A stretch of DNA of 64,000 nucleotides from Xanthobacter aminoxidans (GTDB taxonomy: Bacteria > Pseudomonadota > Alphaproteobacteria > Rhizobiales > Xanthobacteraceae), in contig NZ_JAMJXC010000010.1 in NCBI RefSeq assembly GCF_023571765.1, positions 1-64,000 on the forward strand, written 5' to 3'. A program made the translations under genes and the position numbers. The notes under the pieces were generated by a model. That model saw only the letters and a list, made by a program, of their open reading frames with translations, made no database searches and was not told the origin of the DNA. Positions 29,501 to 39,560 of the stretch are shown piece by piece; position 1 is the stretch's first letter; each line of letters starts with the position of its first letter.

Positions 29501-30388
29501 ATGGATCGACGCTTGGCCCTCGGGCTTCTTCTCGGCTTCGTCGCGGTCGTGATGTTCGGCGCGACGCTGCCGCTCACCCGCTTCGCGCTGCACGATTTCA
29601 GCCCCTGGTTCATCAGCTTCGGCCGCGCCGCCTTGGCTGGCTTTGCGGCGCTCGGGCTGGTGCTGGCGCTGCGCCGGCCGTGGCCATTCGGCCAGCCCAA
29701 GGTGCTGTGGCGCCTCGCCGTGTCCTCCGCCTGCCTGATCTTCGTGTTCCCGCTGGCCATCGGCGTCGCCACCCAGACGGTGCCGGCGGCCCATGGCGGC
29801 ATCGTGCTCGGCCTTCTGCCCCTGTGCACGGCCATCGCCGCCATGCTGCTGGCCGGCGAGCGGCCGGGCCTCGGCCTGTTCGCCGCGAGCGCGGTGGGGG
29901 CCGGGCTGGTGGTGGCCTTCGCCTTGCGCAACGGCGCGGGCGGCGCGCTGGGAATGGGCGACAGCCTCTTGTTCCTCGGCGTCATCGCCTGCGCCATCGG
30001 CTACGCCGTCTCCGGCGGCCTCGCGCGCACCATGTCGGGCTGGGAGGTGATCGCGTTCATGCTGATCCTCTGCCTGCCGGTGACGCTGCCGCTCGCGCTC
30101 CTCACCTTTCCGTGGGGTGGGGCGGGCACTGTGGCAGGCGCCTCCTGGGCGGCACTGGTCTATCTCGGCCTCTTCAGCCAGCTCATCGGCTTCTTCTTCT
30201 GGAATGCCGGGCTCGCCATGGGCGGCATCGCCCGCGTCGGCCAGATGCAGCTCCTTCAGACCTTCGTGACGGTGGGACTCGCCTGGCCCATCAATGGCGA
30301 GGTGCCGGACGCGGAGACCGTGGCCTTCGCCGCGGGCGTGGCGCTGGTGGTCGCGGTGGCGCAGCGGACCCGCTCCCGGCCGCGCTGA
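29501..30388 (+). CDS. DMT-superfamily (EamA) transporter
   Basis: A 295-residue inner-membrane protein with ten predicted transmembrane helices in two EamA repeats. The first repeat begins LGLLLGFVAVVMFGATLPLTRFAL, with TVPAAHGGIVLGLLPLCTAIAA at its end; the second repeat ends IARVGQMQLLQTFVTVGLAWPINGEVPD. Family members export amino acids or metabolites; substrate unknown. The ATG at 29501 has CGGGAG nine bases upstream. A bidirectional terminator separates it from convergent asd. Confidence 0.88.
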   Translation: MDRRLALGLLLGFVAVVMFGATLPLTRFALHDFSPWFISFGRAALAGFAALGLVLALRRPWPFGQPKVLWRLAVSSACLIFVFPLAIGVATQTVPAAHGGIVLGLLPLCTAIAAMLLAGERPGLGLFAASAVGAGLVVAFALRNGAGGALGMGDSLLFLGVIACAIGYAVSGGLARTMSGWEVIAFMLILCLPVTLPLALLTFPWGGAGTVAGASWAALVYLGLFSQLIGFFFWNAGLAMGGIARVGQMQLLQTFVTVGLAWPINGEVPDAETVAFAAGVALVVAVAQRTRSRPR

Positions 30389-30401
30389 TCCCGCAAACGA
30401 A

Positions 30402-30429
30402 AACGGCCCGCCGAAGCGGGCCGTTCTTT
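30402..30429. terminator. Bidirectional terminator between the transporter gene and asd
   Basis: AACGGCCCGC (30402-30411), CGAA, GCGGGCCGTT (30416-30425), followed by CTTT on the plus strand and flanked by an A-rich run that becomes U-rich on the minus strand. Confidence 0.8.
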
Positions 30430-30451
30430 ACGTCTCGGAATGCCGGAAGGC

Positions 30452-31486
30452 TCAGGCCGCCTTGGAACGGGCGGTGATGAGCTTGCGGTTCACCAGCACC
30501 TCGGCGATCTGCACCGCGTTCAGCGCGGCGCCCTTGCGCAGATTGTCCGACACGCACCAGAAGGCGATGCCGTTGTCCACGGTCGGGTCGTCGCGCAGGC
30601 GCGAGATGTAGGTCGCGTCCTCGCCGGCCGCCTCGTGGGGGGTGGCGTAGCCGCCCGGCTCACGGGTGTCGATGACGAGGATGCCGGGCGCCTCGCGCAG
30701 GATCTTGCGCGCGTCGTCCGCGGAAAGCTCCTTCTCGAACTCCACGTTCACCGCCTCTGAGTGGGAGATGAAGACCGGCACGCGGACGCAGGTGGCCGTG
30801 AGCTTGATCTTGGGGTCGAGAATCTTCTTGGTCTCGGCCACCATCTTCCACTCTTCCTTGGTGAAACCGTCGTCCATGAAGACGTCGATCTGCGGGATGA
30901 GATTGAAGGCGATGCGCTTCGGGAACTTCTTCGGCTCCACCGGATCGGAGACGAAGACGGCGCGCGTCTGCGAGAACAGCTCGTCCATGGCGTCCTTGCC
31001 GGCGCCGGAGACGGACTGGTAGGTGGAAACCACCACGCGCTTGATGGTCGCGGCGTCATGCAGCGGCTTCAGCGCGACCACGAGCTGCGCCGTGGAGCAA
31101 TTCGGGTTGGCGATGATGTTCTTCTTGGTGAAGCCGACGATGGCGTCCGCATTCACCTCGGGAACGATCAGCGGCACGTCCGGGTCCATGCGCCACTGGG
31201 AGGAATTGTCGATGACGACGCAGCCCTGCGCGCCGATCTTCGGCGACCACTCCTTGGACACGGCTCCACCGGCCGACATCAGGCAGATGTCGGTGTCGGA
31301 GAAGTCGTAGGTCTCGAGCGCCTTCACCTTCAGGGTTTTATCGCCGTAGGAGACTTCCACGCCCTGCGACTTTCGCGAGGCGAGCGCGACGACCTCGTCC
31401 GCGGGGAAACCCCGCTCGTCGAGGATCGAGAGAATCTCCCGGCCCACGTTGCCCGTGGCGCCGACGACGGCGACCTTGTAACCCAT
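30452..31486 (-). CDS. asd: Aspartate-semialdehyde dehydrogenase
   Basis: A 344-residue NADP-dependent enzyme reducing aspartyl phosphate, at the branch to lysine/diaminopimelate and threonine/methionine. Seen: VAVVGATGNVGREILSIL (dinucleotide binding), IANPNCSTAQLVVALKPL with the catalytic Cys, YQSVSGAGKDAMDEL and the catalytic His in RVPVFISHSEAVNVEFE. Full length, single-gene unit with a bidirectional terminator at its end. Confidence 0.96.
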   Translation of the reverse strand: MGYKVAVVGATGNVGREILSILDERGFPADEVVALASRKSQGVEVSYGDKTLKVKALETYDFSDTDICLMSAGGAVSKEWSPKIGAQGCVVIDNSSQWRMDPDVPLIVPEVNADAIVGFTKKNIIANPNCSTAQLVVALKPLHDAATIKRVVVSTYQSVSGAGKDAMDELFSQTRAVFVSDPVEPKKFPKRIAFNLIPQIDVFMDDGFTKEEWKMVAETKKILDPKIKLTATCVRVPVFISHSEAVNVEFEKELSADDARKILREAPGILVIDTREPGGYATPHEAAGEDATYISRLRDDPTVDNGIAFWCVSDNLRKGAALNAVQIAEVLVNRKLITARSKAA

Positions 31487-31730
31487 GATGTTCCTCGGAT
31501 GTCTCGGCCCATGCGGCCGAAGACCGTGCTTTTAGGCCGAACCCCCTGGCCTTGCAAATCGAAGATTCGCGATCAGGCCCGGCATCCGCGCATTCAACTG
31601 TTGCGTCAACGCAACGCGCCGGCGTCGAGAAGGCGGGAACATGGCACCAAGGAGGCGGGTTTCCTTGCGCAGGGGACAAACGTCTATTAATCCAGTCAAG
31701 GTCGGCCCTGCGCCGATCTGGGAGGATGCC

Positions 31731-32084
31731 ATGGGTTTCGCGTCGTTCACCACCTTCGCTGCTTTCGCCCGTTCGGGCCTGAAGACGGCGCTCTCGGTGT
31801 CGCTGGCGGCGGCAGCCATTGCGGCGACCACCGGTGCCTTTTCCATCGCGTCCGCCGACAGCGCCGAGGCGCAGACGGTGAAGAAGCGCAACCGTATCGT
31901 GGTGGAGCGCCGCTCCTATCTCGATGCCGGCACGGTGGTGAAGCCCGGCTCCAAGTCGTACCTCGATTACGCGCTGCCGCCCGGCTATTTCTACCCGACC
32001 TATGGGCCCACCGCCGCCGGCCCCGGCCCCATCACCGGCCTGCGCTGGCCGCTGCCGGGCGCCTTCGATCTGCCGGGCTTCTGA
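31731..32084 (+). CDS. Exported protein of unknown function (rhizobial type)
   Basis: A 117-residue protein with a long signal peptide (through about ASADSAEAQ). The short mature part contains NRIVVERRSYLDAGTVVKPG, YLDYALPPGYFYPTYG and ends LPGAFDLPGF. I recall similar short proteins with the RSYLDAG and YLDYA..PPGY motifs in Rhizobiales; none has a known function. GGAGGA lies four bases before the ATG at 31731. A terminator follows. Confidence 0.75.
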   Translation: MGFASFTTFAAFARSGLKTALSVSLAAAAIAATTGAFSIASADSAEAQTVKKRNRIVVERRSYLDAGTVVKPGSKSYLDYALPPGYFYPTYGPTAAGPGPITGLRWPLPGAFDLPGF

Positions 32085-32110
32085 GCCAAGGGTGCCGAAG
32101 AACACGGAAG

Positions 32111-32133
32111 GGGCCGCCTCGCGGCCCTTTTTT
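32111..32133 (+). terminator. Rho-independent terminator
   Basis: GGGCCGC (32111-32117), CTC loop, GCGGCCC (32121-32127), then six T residues. Confidence 0.88.
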
Positions 32134-32272
32134 GTGTGGTGAAATCACAGCGATTTATCGGTGTTTAATTTTTATCCCGGCCAAGCATGACATTTCCGCT
32201 TGTGCGCGCCATAACGGCCCTATGCCGCGCCGTCGGCCCGACCTTCCAGCGCAAGATGCCCCTTAAGAGCCC

Positions 32273-33139
32273 ATGCCCCGCCCCCGCTTCGCGCTGCCGA
32301 TGCTGAGCCGCCAGCCCCGCCGCAGCGTCATTCCGGGCTTTCGGCTCTCGCTCGGCCTCGCACTGCTCTATCTCGGCCTCATCGTGCTCCTGCCCATCGG
32401 CGCGCTGCTGCTGAAGGCGGCGGACGTGGGCTTCGAGCGCTACATCGCCATCATCACCTCGCCGCGCACGCTCGCCTCCTTCCAGGTGACGCTGACCACG
32501 GCGGCGCTGGCGGCGCTGTTCAACGCCATCTACGGCCTCGCCCTCGCCTGGGTGCTGGTGCGCTACGAATTCCCCGGCAAGCGCCTGCTGGATGCCATGG
32601 TGGACGTGCCGTTCGCCCTGCCCACGGCGGTGGCGGGCCTCGCGCTGACGGCGCTGTTCGCCAAGAACGGCTGGTTCGGCGCGCCGCTGGCGCAGTGGGG
32701 GATACAGGTGGCCTACGCCCCGGCCGGCATCGTCTGCGCCATGGCCTTCACCTCCATCCCCTTCGTGGTGCGCACGGTGCAGCCGGTGCTGGAGGACATG
32801 GAGCCGGAACTGGAGGAGGCGGGCGCGACGCTGGGCGCGAGCGACCTCACCATCTTCCGCCGCATCATCTTCCCCACCATCTTCCCGGCCTTCCTCGCCG
32901 GCACGTCGCTGGCCTTCGCCCGCTCGCTGGGGGAATTCGGCGCGGTGGTGTTCATCGCCGGCAACCAGCCGTTCCGCACCGAGATCGTGGCGCTGCTCAC
33001 CTTCATCCGGCTGGAGGAATATGACTACGCGGCCGCCGCGGCGATCGCCGTCACCATGCTGGGCTTGGCTTTCATCATGCTTCTGATCGTGAACGCCGTG
33101 CAGGCGTGGCATCAGAAGTTTGCGATGGGGGATGCCTGA
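32273..33139 (+). CDS. cysT: Sulfate/thiosulfate ABC transporter permease CysT
   Basis: A 288-residue inner-membrane permease with six predicted helices. VTLTTAALAALFNAIYGLALAWVL, DVPFALPTAVAGLAL and the ATPase-coupling loop EEAGATLGASDLTIFRRIIFPTI (EAA motif), then AFARSLGEFGAVVFIAGN, match CysT/CysU closely. It forms a heterodimeric channel with CysW. Its TGA overlaps the cysW ATG by one base. Usually cysP or sbp precedes it and cysA follows cysW, but neither is present here. Confidence 0.93.
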   Translation: MPRPRFALPMLSRQPRRSVIPGFRLSLGLALLYLGLIVLLPIGALLLKAADVGFERYIAIITSPRTLASFQVTLTTAALAALFNAIYGLALAWVLVRYEFPGKRLLDAMVDVPFALPTAVAGLALTALFAKNGWFGAPLAQWGIQVAYAPAGIVCAMAFTSIPFVVRTVQPVLEDMEPELEEAGATLGASDLTIFRRIIFPTIFPAFLAGTSLAFARSLGEFGAVVFIAGNQPFRTEIVALLTFIRLEEYDYAAAAAIAVTMLGLAFIMLLIVNAVQAWHQKFAMGDA

Positions 33140-34011
33140 TGGCCCGTCCCGTGAACCGCCACCGCCTGCGCGTCGGCGACGGCGCGGTGACGCGCTCGGT
33201 GATTCTCACGCTGGTGCTGGCGACCACCGGGCTGGCGCTCATCGCGCCGCTGGCCGTCATCTTCGCCGAGGCGTTCGCGCGCGGCGTGCCCACCTATCTC
33301 GAAGCGCTCGCCCGGCCGGATACGCTGCACGCGGTGGGGCTGACGCTGCTGACGGCCCTCATCTGCGTGCCGCTCAACACCGCTTTCGGCATCGCCGCCG
33401 CCTGGGCGGTGACGAAATTCTCCTTCCGCGGGCGCAACCTGCTGCTGGCGGTGGCGGAGCTGCCCTTCTCCATCTCGCCCATCGTGGCGGGCGTCGCCTA
33501 TCTCTTCGTCTATGGGGCGCAGGGGCTGTTCGGGCCGTTTCTGCAGGCACACGACATCAAGATCATGTTCGCCGTGCCGGCCATCATCCTCGCCAGCCTG
33601 TTCGTCACCGCGCCGTTCGTGCTGCGCGAACTGGTGCCGCTGATGATGGCGCAGGGGCGGGACGAGGAGGAGGCGGCGGTCAGTCTCGGCGCCTCGGGCT
33701 TCGACGTGCTGCGGCTCGTCACTTTGCCCAACGTGAAGTTCGCGCTGCTCTACGGCGCGGCCCTGTGCAATGCGCGGGTGATGGGCGAGTTCGGCGCCGT
33801 CTCCATCGTCTCCGGCAACATCCGCGGCCAGACCTCGACCCTGCCGTTGCAGATCGAGCTGCTCTATCAGGACAGCCACGCGGTCGCCGCCTTCGCCGCC
33901 GCGACGGTGCTGGCGGGCGTCGCCCTGTTCACGCTGGTGGCGAAGTATCTGATCGAGCGGGCGGAGCGGGCGCGGGGCGAGATCGTCGCGCCGCGCCGGC
34001 CGGGGCACTGA
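33139..34011 (+). CDS. cysW: Sulfate/thiosulfate ABC transporter permease CysW
   Basis: A 290-residue permease with six predicted helices, partner of CysT. Seen: RSVILTLVLATTGLALIAPLAVIFAEAF, WAVTKFSFRGRNLLLAVAELPFSISPIVAGVAYLFVYG, EEEAAVSLGASGFDVLRLVTLPN (EAA loop) and ARVMGEFGAVSIVSGNIRGQT. The start overlaps cysT; the longer in-frame extension is inside cysT and unlikely. It converges with cbbE, with 69 bases between the stops. Confidence 0.93.
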   Translation: MARPVNRHRLRVGDGAVTRSVILTLVLATTGLALIAPLAVIFAEAFARGVPTYLEALARPDTLHAVGLTLLTALICVPLNTAFGIAAAWAVTKFSFRGRNLLLAVAELPFSISPIVAGVAYLFVYGAQGLFGPFLQAHDIKIMFAVPAIILASLFVTAPFVLRELVPLMMAQGRDEEEAAVSLGASGFDVLRLVTLPNVKFALLYGAALCNARVMGEFGAVSIVSGNIRGQTSTLPLQIELLYQDSHAVAAFAAATVLAGVALFTLVAKYLIERAERARGEIVAPRRPGH

Positions 34012-34080
34012 TCGGTTCGGCTCCGGTCTTCGACCGGCGCCGATTGCTTCGCTCAGGCGCCGCGCGGGCTTGAGCCAGCC

Positions 34081-34773
34081 TCAGGCCGCAACGGCGGTTC
34101 CGGTGGCGGCGGCGATTTCGCGCTTCATGGCGGCGATGGTCGCGGCATAGTCCTTGGCGCCGTAGATGGCGCTGCCGGCGACGAAGGTGTCCGCTCCGGC
34201 CGCGGCGATGGCGCCGATATTGTCCACCTTCACCCCGCCGTCGATCTCGAGCCGGATGTCCTTACCCGAGGCGTCGATGCGCTCGCGAATGGCCTTCAGC
34301 TTGTCCAGCGCCGAGGGAATGAAGGCTTGCCCGCCGAAGCCGGGGTTCACCGACATGACGAGCACGAGGTCCAGCGCATCCAGCGTGTAGTCCAGCACCG
34401 AGAGGGGGGTGGCCGGGTTCAGCACCAGGCCGGCCTTCACGCCCTTGGAGCGGATGAGCTGGAGCGAGCGGTCCACATGCTCGGACGCTTCGGGGTGGAA
34501 GGAGATGAGGTCGGCGCCGGCGCCTGCGAACGCCTCGATCATGCCGTCCACCGGCTTCACCATCAGGTGCACGTCCACGAACGCCTTGGTCGCCTTGCGC
34601 AGCGACTGGAGGATCAGCGGGCCGATGGTGAGGTTGGGGACGTAATGGTTGTCCATCACGTCGAAATGGATCCACTCGGCGCCGCCCTCGAGCACCGCAT
34701 CCACCTCGGCGCCGAGGCGGGTGAAGTCCGCCGAGAGGATGGAGGGGGCGATGATGGGATAGGCGCGGGCCAT
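34081..34773 (-). CDS. cbbE: Ribulose-phosphate 3-epimerase
   Basis: A 230-residue TIM-barrel enzyme converting xylulose 5-phosphate to ribulose 5-phosphate to regenerate the CO2 acceptor. Seen: [38 protein letters not shown] with the metal-binding His and catalytic Asp, [33 protein letters not shown] with the second Asp, and [16 protein letters not shown]. It is the last gene of the cbb cluster; rpe is an equivalent name. It lies 274 bases after cbbA. Confidence 0.95.
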   Translation of the reverse strand: MARAYPIIAPSILSADFTRLGAEVDAVLEGGAEWIHFDVMDNHYVPNLTIGPLILQSLRKATKAFVDVHLMVKPVDGMIEAFAGAGADLISFHPEASEHVDRSLQLIRSKGVKAGLVLNPATPLSVLDYTLDALDLVLVMSVNPGFGGQAFIPSALDKLKAIRERIDASGKDIRLEIDGGVKVDNIGAIAAAGADTFVAGSAIYGAKDYAATIAAMKREIAAATGTAVAA

Positions 34774-34981
34774 GGGGATCTCTCCTTAACGACTGGATAG
34801 GCGGGGCGCGGTCTCGTGCCCCGGCCGACTGGAGCGTCAGTGGAAGGAGAGCCGGGGCCCAGCGCAATATTGCGCCGAAGGCGGCTCCCTTCATGACCTT
34901 CGCAGACATGAGCCTGCTGCGCAGGACCTTTCCCTGGACCCCGGATCAGCGCTCCAGCTGCGCTGTCGCTTGTCCGGGGAA

Positions 34982-35003
34982 TGAGGCAGCCATGGCTGCC
35001 TCA
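34982..35003. repeat. 22-base perfect palindrome in the cbbA-cbbE gap
   Basis: TGAGGCAGCCA (34982-34992) followed directly by its reverse complement TGGCTGCCTCA. It is in a 274-base gap that also contains repeat-like GC-rich sequence (CCCTGGACCCCGGATCAGCG near 34932). It could be an operator, part of a dispersed repeat, or an mRNA stability or termination structure; it lacks a T run. Confidence 0.5.
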
Positions 35004-35047
35004 GGCACTTCTATAGGCACGGCGCCGGGTAGGCGCCAGCCGTCCCC

Positions 35048-36112
35048 TCAGTGCACCACCTGCGCCAGCTCGCCGGACGCATAGCGCTTGGCCATCTCGT
35101 CCAGCTCGATGGCCCGGATCTTCTCCGCCTTGCCGGCGGAGCCGAAGGCCTCGAAGCGGGCGATGCAGACCTTCTTCGCCTCTTCCATGGCGGCGGCCAT
35201 GAACTTGCGCGGGTCGAACTCGCTCTTGCTCTTGGCGCCGACGCGGCGGATGGCGGCGGTCATGGCGAGGCGGATGTCGGTGTCGATGTTCACCTTGCGC
35301 ACGCCGTAGCGGATGCCTTCCTGGATCTCCTCCACCGGCACGCCGTAGGTCTCCTTGATGTCGCCGCCATAGGTGCGGATTTCCTCAAGCAGCTCCTGCG
35401 GCACCGAGGACGAGCCGTGCATCACCAGATGGGTGGTGGGGATGCGCTGGTGTATCGCCTTGATGCGGTCGATGGCGAGGATGTCGCCGGTGGGCTTGCG
35501 GGTGAACTTGTAGGCACCGTGGGAGGTACCGATGGCGATGGCCAGCGCATCGCACTGGGTCGCCTTCACGAACTGGGCCGCCTCGTCCGGATCGGTGAGC
35601 AGCTTGGAATGGTCGAGGGCCTCCTCGGCGCCATGGCCGTCCTCGGCCTCGCCCTTGCCGGTCTCCAGCGAGCCGAGGCAGCCGAGTTCGCCTTCCACCG
35701 ACACGCCCACCGCATGGGCCAGCTCCACCACCTTGGCGGTGACGGAGACGTTGTAGTCGTAGTCCGCCGGGGTCTTGCCGTCTTCCTTCAGGGAGCCGTC
35801 CATCATCACCGAGGAGAAGCCGGACTTGATGGCGCCCATGCAGACGGCCGGGGAGGCGCCATGGTCCTGGTGCATCACCACCGGAATCTCGGGATAGGCC
35901 TCCACGGCGGCGGCGATGAGATGGCGCAGGAAGGCCTCGCCGGCATATTTGCGGGCGCCGGCCGAGCCCTGAAGGATGACGGGCGACGAGGTGGCGCGGG
36001 CGGCGTCCATGATCGCCTTCACCTGCTCCATGTTGTTCACGTTGAAGGCCGGCAGTCCGTAGGAATGCTCCGCCGCATGGTCGAGCAGCTGGCGCATGGA
36101 AACGAGGGCCAT
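35048..36112 (-). CDS. cbbA: Class II fructose-bisphosphate aldolase, Calvin-cycle type
   Basis: A 354-residue zinc-dependent aldolase that condenses triose phosphates to FBP and, in the Calvin cycle, also forms sedoheptulose bisphosphate. Metal ligands: the His of [12 protein letters not shown] with the following Asp, [12 protein letters not shown], and His residues in [10 protein letters not shown] and [10 protein letters not shown]. The insertion around [17 protein letters not shown] is typical of the Calvin-cycle subtype. The ATG at 36112 has GAGAGGA upstream; the longer frame is rejected. It lies 218 bases after cbbT. Confidence 0.96.
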   Translation of the reverse strand: MALVSMRQLLDHAAEHSYGLPAFNVNNMEQVKAIMDAARATSSPVILQGSAGARKYAGEAFLRHLIAAAVEAYPEIPVVMHQDHGASPAVCMGAIKSGFSSVMMDGSLKEDGKTPADYDYNVSVTAKVVELAHAVGVSVEGELGCLGSLETGKGEAEDGHGAEEALDHSKLLTDPDEAAQFVKATQCDALAIAIGTSHGAYKFTRKPTGDILAIDRIKAIHQRIPTTHLVMHGSSSVPQELLEEIRTYGGDIKETYGVPVEEIQEGIRYGVRKVNIDTDIRLAMTAAIRRVGAKSKSEFDPRKFMAAAMEEAKKVCIARFEAFGSAGKAEKIRAIELDEMAKRYASGELAQVVH

Positions 36113-36330
36113 AGTCCTCTCCTCTTCAAAGTTCAGGTCGGCGCCGCGATGCGCGCGCCATGGTTCCGTCCGCACCGTCATCCCCGGCCTGTACCGGGTT
36201 CACGGTGCTGCTTGGCTGCTGTCCGTCGCCTTCACCGGTCCGGCGGACCCGGCGCGGGCCGGGTCGATCATTTCGTCCGGTGGCGCCCCCGCCCAGCCGT
36301 CCCCCGCAGGGGAGAGGCCTTCATTGGCGC

Positions 36331-38394
36331 TCACCCTACTGCGCGGCGCACCGCGTCGGCCACAGCTTCCGGTGTAAAGCCGAACAGCGGCCACAGGTCC
36401 TTTTCCGGTGCCGATTCGCCGAAGCGGTCGATGCCGATGGCGATGATGCCGTCGGCGCGGGTGCCGGAGAGGCCGCGCCAGCCGCGGGTGACGCCCGCTT
36501 CCACCGCCACCACCGGCACGCCCTTGGGGAAGAGGGCCGCGCGCTCGGTCTCGGTCAGCGCCTCGAAGCGCTCGCGGCAGGGCATGGAGACGATGCGGGT
36601 GGGAATGCCCGCGGTGTCGAGCAGGTCCGCCGCCGCCGCTGCCAGCTTCACTTCCGAGCCGGTGGCGACGAGCACGGCGCGGGCGAGGCCCTCGCTCTCG
36701 CGCAGCACGTAGGCACCGGCCTCGATACCTTCGATCTGCGCCGCGTCACGCGGCCAGCACGGCAGGTTCTGCCGCGACAGGATGAAGGCGCTCGGGCCAT
36801 TCGTGCGCGTCAGGGCTGCGTGCCAGGCGGCCAGCGTCTCCACTGTGTCGGCCGGGCGCCACACGTCGAGGTTGGGGATGAGGCGCAGGCTCTCCACATG
36901 CTCCACCGGCTGGTGGGTGGGGCCGTCCTCGCCGAGGCCGATGGAATCGTGGGTGAGGATGTAGATGACCCGCTGGCCCATGAGCGCGCTCATGCGCATG
37001 GCGTTGCGGGCGTAATCCGAGAACACGAGGAAGGTGGCGACGAAGGGGATGAACCCGCCGTGCAGCGCGATGCCGTTGGCGATCGCCGACATGCCGAACT
37101 CGCGCACGCCGTAGAAGATCTGGTTGCCGGCGGGATCGCGGGTGATCGGCACGGCGCCGGGGAAGGTGGTCAGGTTGGAATGGGCGAGGTCCGCCGAGCC
37201 GCCCAGGAATTCCGGCACCGCCGGAGCGAGGGCGGCAAGGGCCAGCTGGCTCGCCTTGCGGGTGGCCACCGTCTCGGCCTTCTCCACGGTGGCCTTCAGG
37301 GCCGCCGCGTAGGTCGCGGCGAAGGCGGGGGAGAGGTCGCCTTTGAGCCGGCGGCGGAATTCGGCCGCTTCCGCCGGATAGGCGCGCTCATAGGCTTCCA
37401 TGCGCGCGTCCCAGGCCGACTGGCGGGCCGCGCCGGAGCGGCGGGCATCCCACAGGGCGTAGATGTCCTCGGGCACCTCGAAGGGCGCGTGGTCCCAGCC
37501 CATGGCGGCGCGGGTGCGGGCGATCTCCTCGGCGCCGAGCGGGGCGCCGTGGGTGTCCTGGTGGCCTTCCTTGGTGGGCGCGCCGCGGCCGATGGTGGTC
37601 TTGCAGCAGATCAGCGTCGGCTTGCCGGTCTCGGAGAGCGCCGCCTCAACCGCATCGCGCAGCATGGCGGGGTCGTGGCCGTCCACGTTGCGGATCACCT
37701 GCCAGCCATAGGCGGCGAAGCGGGCCGGGGTGTCGTCCGGGAACCACTCTTCCACCTTGCCGTCGATGGAGATGCCGTTGTCGTCATAGAAGGCGACGAG
37801 CTTGCCGAGGCCGAGGCGCCCGGCCAGCGAGCACGCCTCGTGGCTCACGCCCTCCATCAGGCAGCCGTCGCCGAGGAAGACGAAGGTGCGGTGATCGACG
37901 ATGGAGAGGCCCGGCCGGTTGAACTGGGCGGCCAGTGTCTTCTCGGCGATGGCCATGCCCACCGCATTGGCAAGGCCCTGGCCGAGCGGGCCGGTTGTGG
38001 TCTCCACGCCCGGCGTCATGCCGAGCTCGGGATGGCCGGGGGTGCGCGAATGCAGCTGGCGGAAGCGCTTCAGCTCGGCGATGGGCAGATCGTAGCCGGT
38101 GAGGTGAAGCAGGGCATAGATCAGCATGGAGCCGTGCCCATTGGAGAGCACGAAGCGGTCGCGGTCGGGCCAGGAGGGGTCTGCCGGATTATGCCGCAGA
38201 TGCTCGCGCCAGAGCACGGCGGCGATCTCGGCCATGCCCATGGGCGCGCCGGGATGGCCCGATTTCGCCTGCTCCACGCCGTCCATGGCGAGGGCGCGCA
38301 GGGCCGCCGTCACCGGCCAGCCGAGCGCGCCGGGAGAACGGTCAACGGGCGCCGGAGCGTCGGCAGCGGCGAGTGCAGCGGCGTGGGCGGTCAT
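36331..38394 (-). CDS. cbbT: Transketolase
   Basis: A 687-residue TPP enzyme moving two-carbon units between sugar phosphates in the regenerative phase. Seen: [41 protein letters not shown], the TPP motif [13 protein letters not shown] to [10 protein letters not shown], and the pyrimidine domain [16 protein letters not shown] with [22 protein letters not shown]. Full length. The ATG at 38394 has GGAGGGAG upstream. A 255-base GC-rich gap with a CCTCCCCCC/GGGGGAGG-type inverted repeat near 38617 separates it from cbbP. Confidence 0.97.
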   Translation of the reverse strand: MTAHAAALAAADAPAPVDRSPGALGWPVTAALRALAMDGVEQAKSGHPGAPMGMAEIAAVLWREHLRHNPADPSWPDRDRFVLSNGHGSMLIYALLHLTGYDLPIAELKRFRQLHSRTPGHPELGMTPGVETTTGPLGQGLANAVGMAIAEKTLAAQFNRPGLSIVDHRTFVFLGDGCLMEGVSHEACSLAGRLGLGKLVAFYDDNGISIDGKVEEWFPDDTPARFAAYGWQVIRNVDGHDPAMLRDAVEAALSETGKPTLICCKTTIGRGAPTKEGHQDTHGAPLGAEEIARTRAAMGWDHAPFEVPEDIYALWDARRSGAARQSAWDARMEAYERAYPAEAAEFRRRLKGDLSPAFAATYAAALKATVEKAETVATRKASQLALAALAPAVPEFLGGSADLAHSNLTTFPGAVPITRDPAGNQIFYGVREFGMSAIANGIALHGGFIPFVATFLVFSDYARNAMRMSALMGQRVIYILTHDSIGLGEDGPTHQPVEHVESLRLIPNLDVWRPADTVETLAAWHAALTRTNGPSAFILSRQNLPCWPRDAAQIEGIEAGAYVLRESEGLARAVLVATGSEVKLAAAAADLLDTAGIPTRIVSMPCRERFEALTETERAALFPKGVPVVAVEAGVTRGWRGLSGTRADGIIAIGIDRFGESAPEKDLWPLFGFTPEAVADAVRRAVG

Positions 38395-38649
38395 TGTTTT
38401 CTCCCTCCGGCTCGTGACCCCGCGCAACACCCCGGGCGACGCCGGGTGGTCGGAAGGGCCTGCCAATTGTCAGTTACGCAAAACGCGCGCCATCTCGTGC
38501 CGGAAGAAGCGCTCGGCTCCGGTCCGGAAAGGGTGGGGGGAGGGCAGCAGCCACGCGTCCAAGGTCGCCCGGGCTTCGGGGCTCAAGAACGTGCCGCCCT
38601 CCCCCCTCACCCTCCCCCCGGCGCGGGGGAGGGGAGCTTCGCGCCCGGC

Positions 38650-39525
38650 TCAGCCGGCGCGGCGCTTCCTGTCCATCAGCTTCATGATGAGCGGGGTCAG
38701 CAGGAGCTGCATGGCGAGATCCTGCTTGTTGCCTGGGATGACGATGGAATTCGCCCGCGACATGAAGCTGTTGTGGATCATCGACAGCAGATAGGGGAAA
38801 TCGATGCCGTGCGGGTCGCGGAAGCGGATCACGACCATGGATTCGTCCGGCGTCGGGATCCAGCGGGCGACGAACGGGTTGGAGGTGTCCACCGTCGGCA
38901 CGCGCTGGAAGTTGATGTCGGTCTCGGTGAACTGCGGGCAGATGTAGCGCACGTAATCGGGCATGCGCCGCATGATGGTGTCGGTCACGTCCTCGGTGGT
39001 GTAGCCGCGGGTGGCCTTGTCGCGGTGGATCTTCTGGATCCACTCCAGGTTGATCACGGGCACCACGCCGATCTTCAGGTCGGCATGCTGGGCAAGGTTC
39101 AGTTCGTCGGTGACGACCGCCCCGTGCAGACCCTCGTAGAAGAGGATGTCGGTGCCCTGCTCCAGATCTTCCCAGTCGGTGAAGCGGCCGGGCTCGGTAT
39201 TGTACAGCTTGGCTTCGCCGGCATCGTGGACATAGTGCCGGAAGCGGCCGGAGCCGGTCGCCCCATAGTCCTTGAACAGCTGGGCCAGATCGTCGAGCCG
39301 GTTGGTCTCGGGCGAGAAGTGGCTGAAGTGCTTGTTGCCCTTGGCCGCCTCGGCGGCCATTAGCTCGCGCATTTCATAGCGGTCGTAGCGGTGGAAGCTG
39401 TCGCCTTCCACGAAGGCCGCCTTGACCTTCTCGCGATAGAAGATCTGCTCGAAGGTCCGCTTCACGGAGGTCGTTCCCGCGCCCGACGAACCGGTGACGA
39501 CAATGATGGGGTGCTTGATGGACAT
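38650..39525 (-). CDS. cbbP: Phosphoribulokinase
   Basis: A 291-residue bacterial (octameric, class I) phosphoribulokinase making ribulose bisphosphate for RuBisCO. Walker A is GSSGAGTTS near residue 12; VEGDSFHRYDRYEM carries the catalytic Asp; FSPETNRLDDL, YNTEPGRFTDWED and ILFYEGLHGAV are family blocks. The bacterial type is regulated allosterically by NADH rather than by thioredoxin. It starts 35 bases after cbbF, so the two are probably on one mRNA. Confidence 0.97.
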   Translation of the reverse strand: MSIKHPIIVVTGSSGAGTTSVKRTFEQIFYREKVKAAFVEGDSFHRYDRYEMRELMAAEAAKGNKHFSHFSPETNRLDDLAQLFKDYGATGSGRFRHYVHDAGEAKLYNTEPGRFTDWEDLEQGTDILFYEGLHGAVVTDELNLAQHADLKIGVVPVINLEWIQKIHRDKATRGYTTEDVTDTIMRRMPDYVRYICPQFTETDINFQRVPTVDTSNPFVARWIPTPDESMVVIRFRDPHGIDFPYLLSMIHNSFMSRANSIVIPGNKQDLAMQLLLTPLIMKLMDRKRRAG

Positions 39526-39560
39526 GGTGTGCTCGAATCTCGGAGATCAGGGGGCGCGGT

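Noticed and set aside
35051-36712. 553-codon plus-strand frame opposite cbbA
   Set aside because: Antisense shadow of a complete aldolase gene.
38600-38649. CRISPR-like or tandem C-rich repeats (CCCTCCCCCCTCACCCTCC)
   Set aside because: No regular repeat-spacer spacing; this is a low-complexity C-rich hairpin in the cbbP-cbbT gap.
36160-39363. 1067-codon plus-strand frame opposite cbbT and cbbP
   Set aside because: It spans two well-defined genes and their gap on the other strand and has no recognisable domain; it reflects high GC at third positions.
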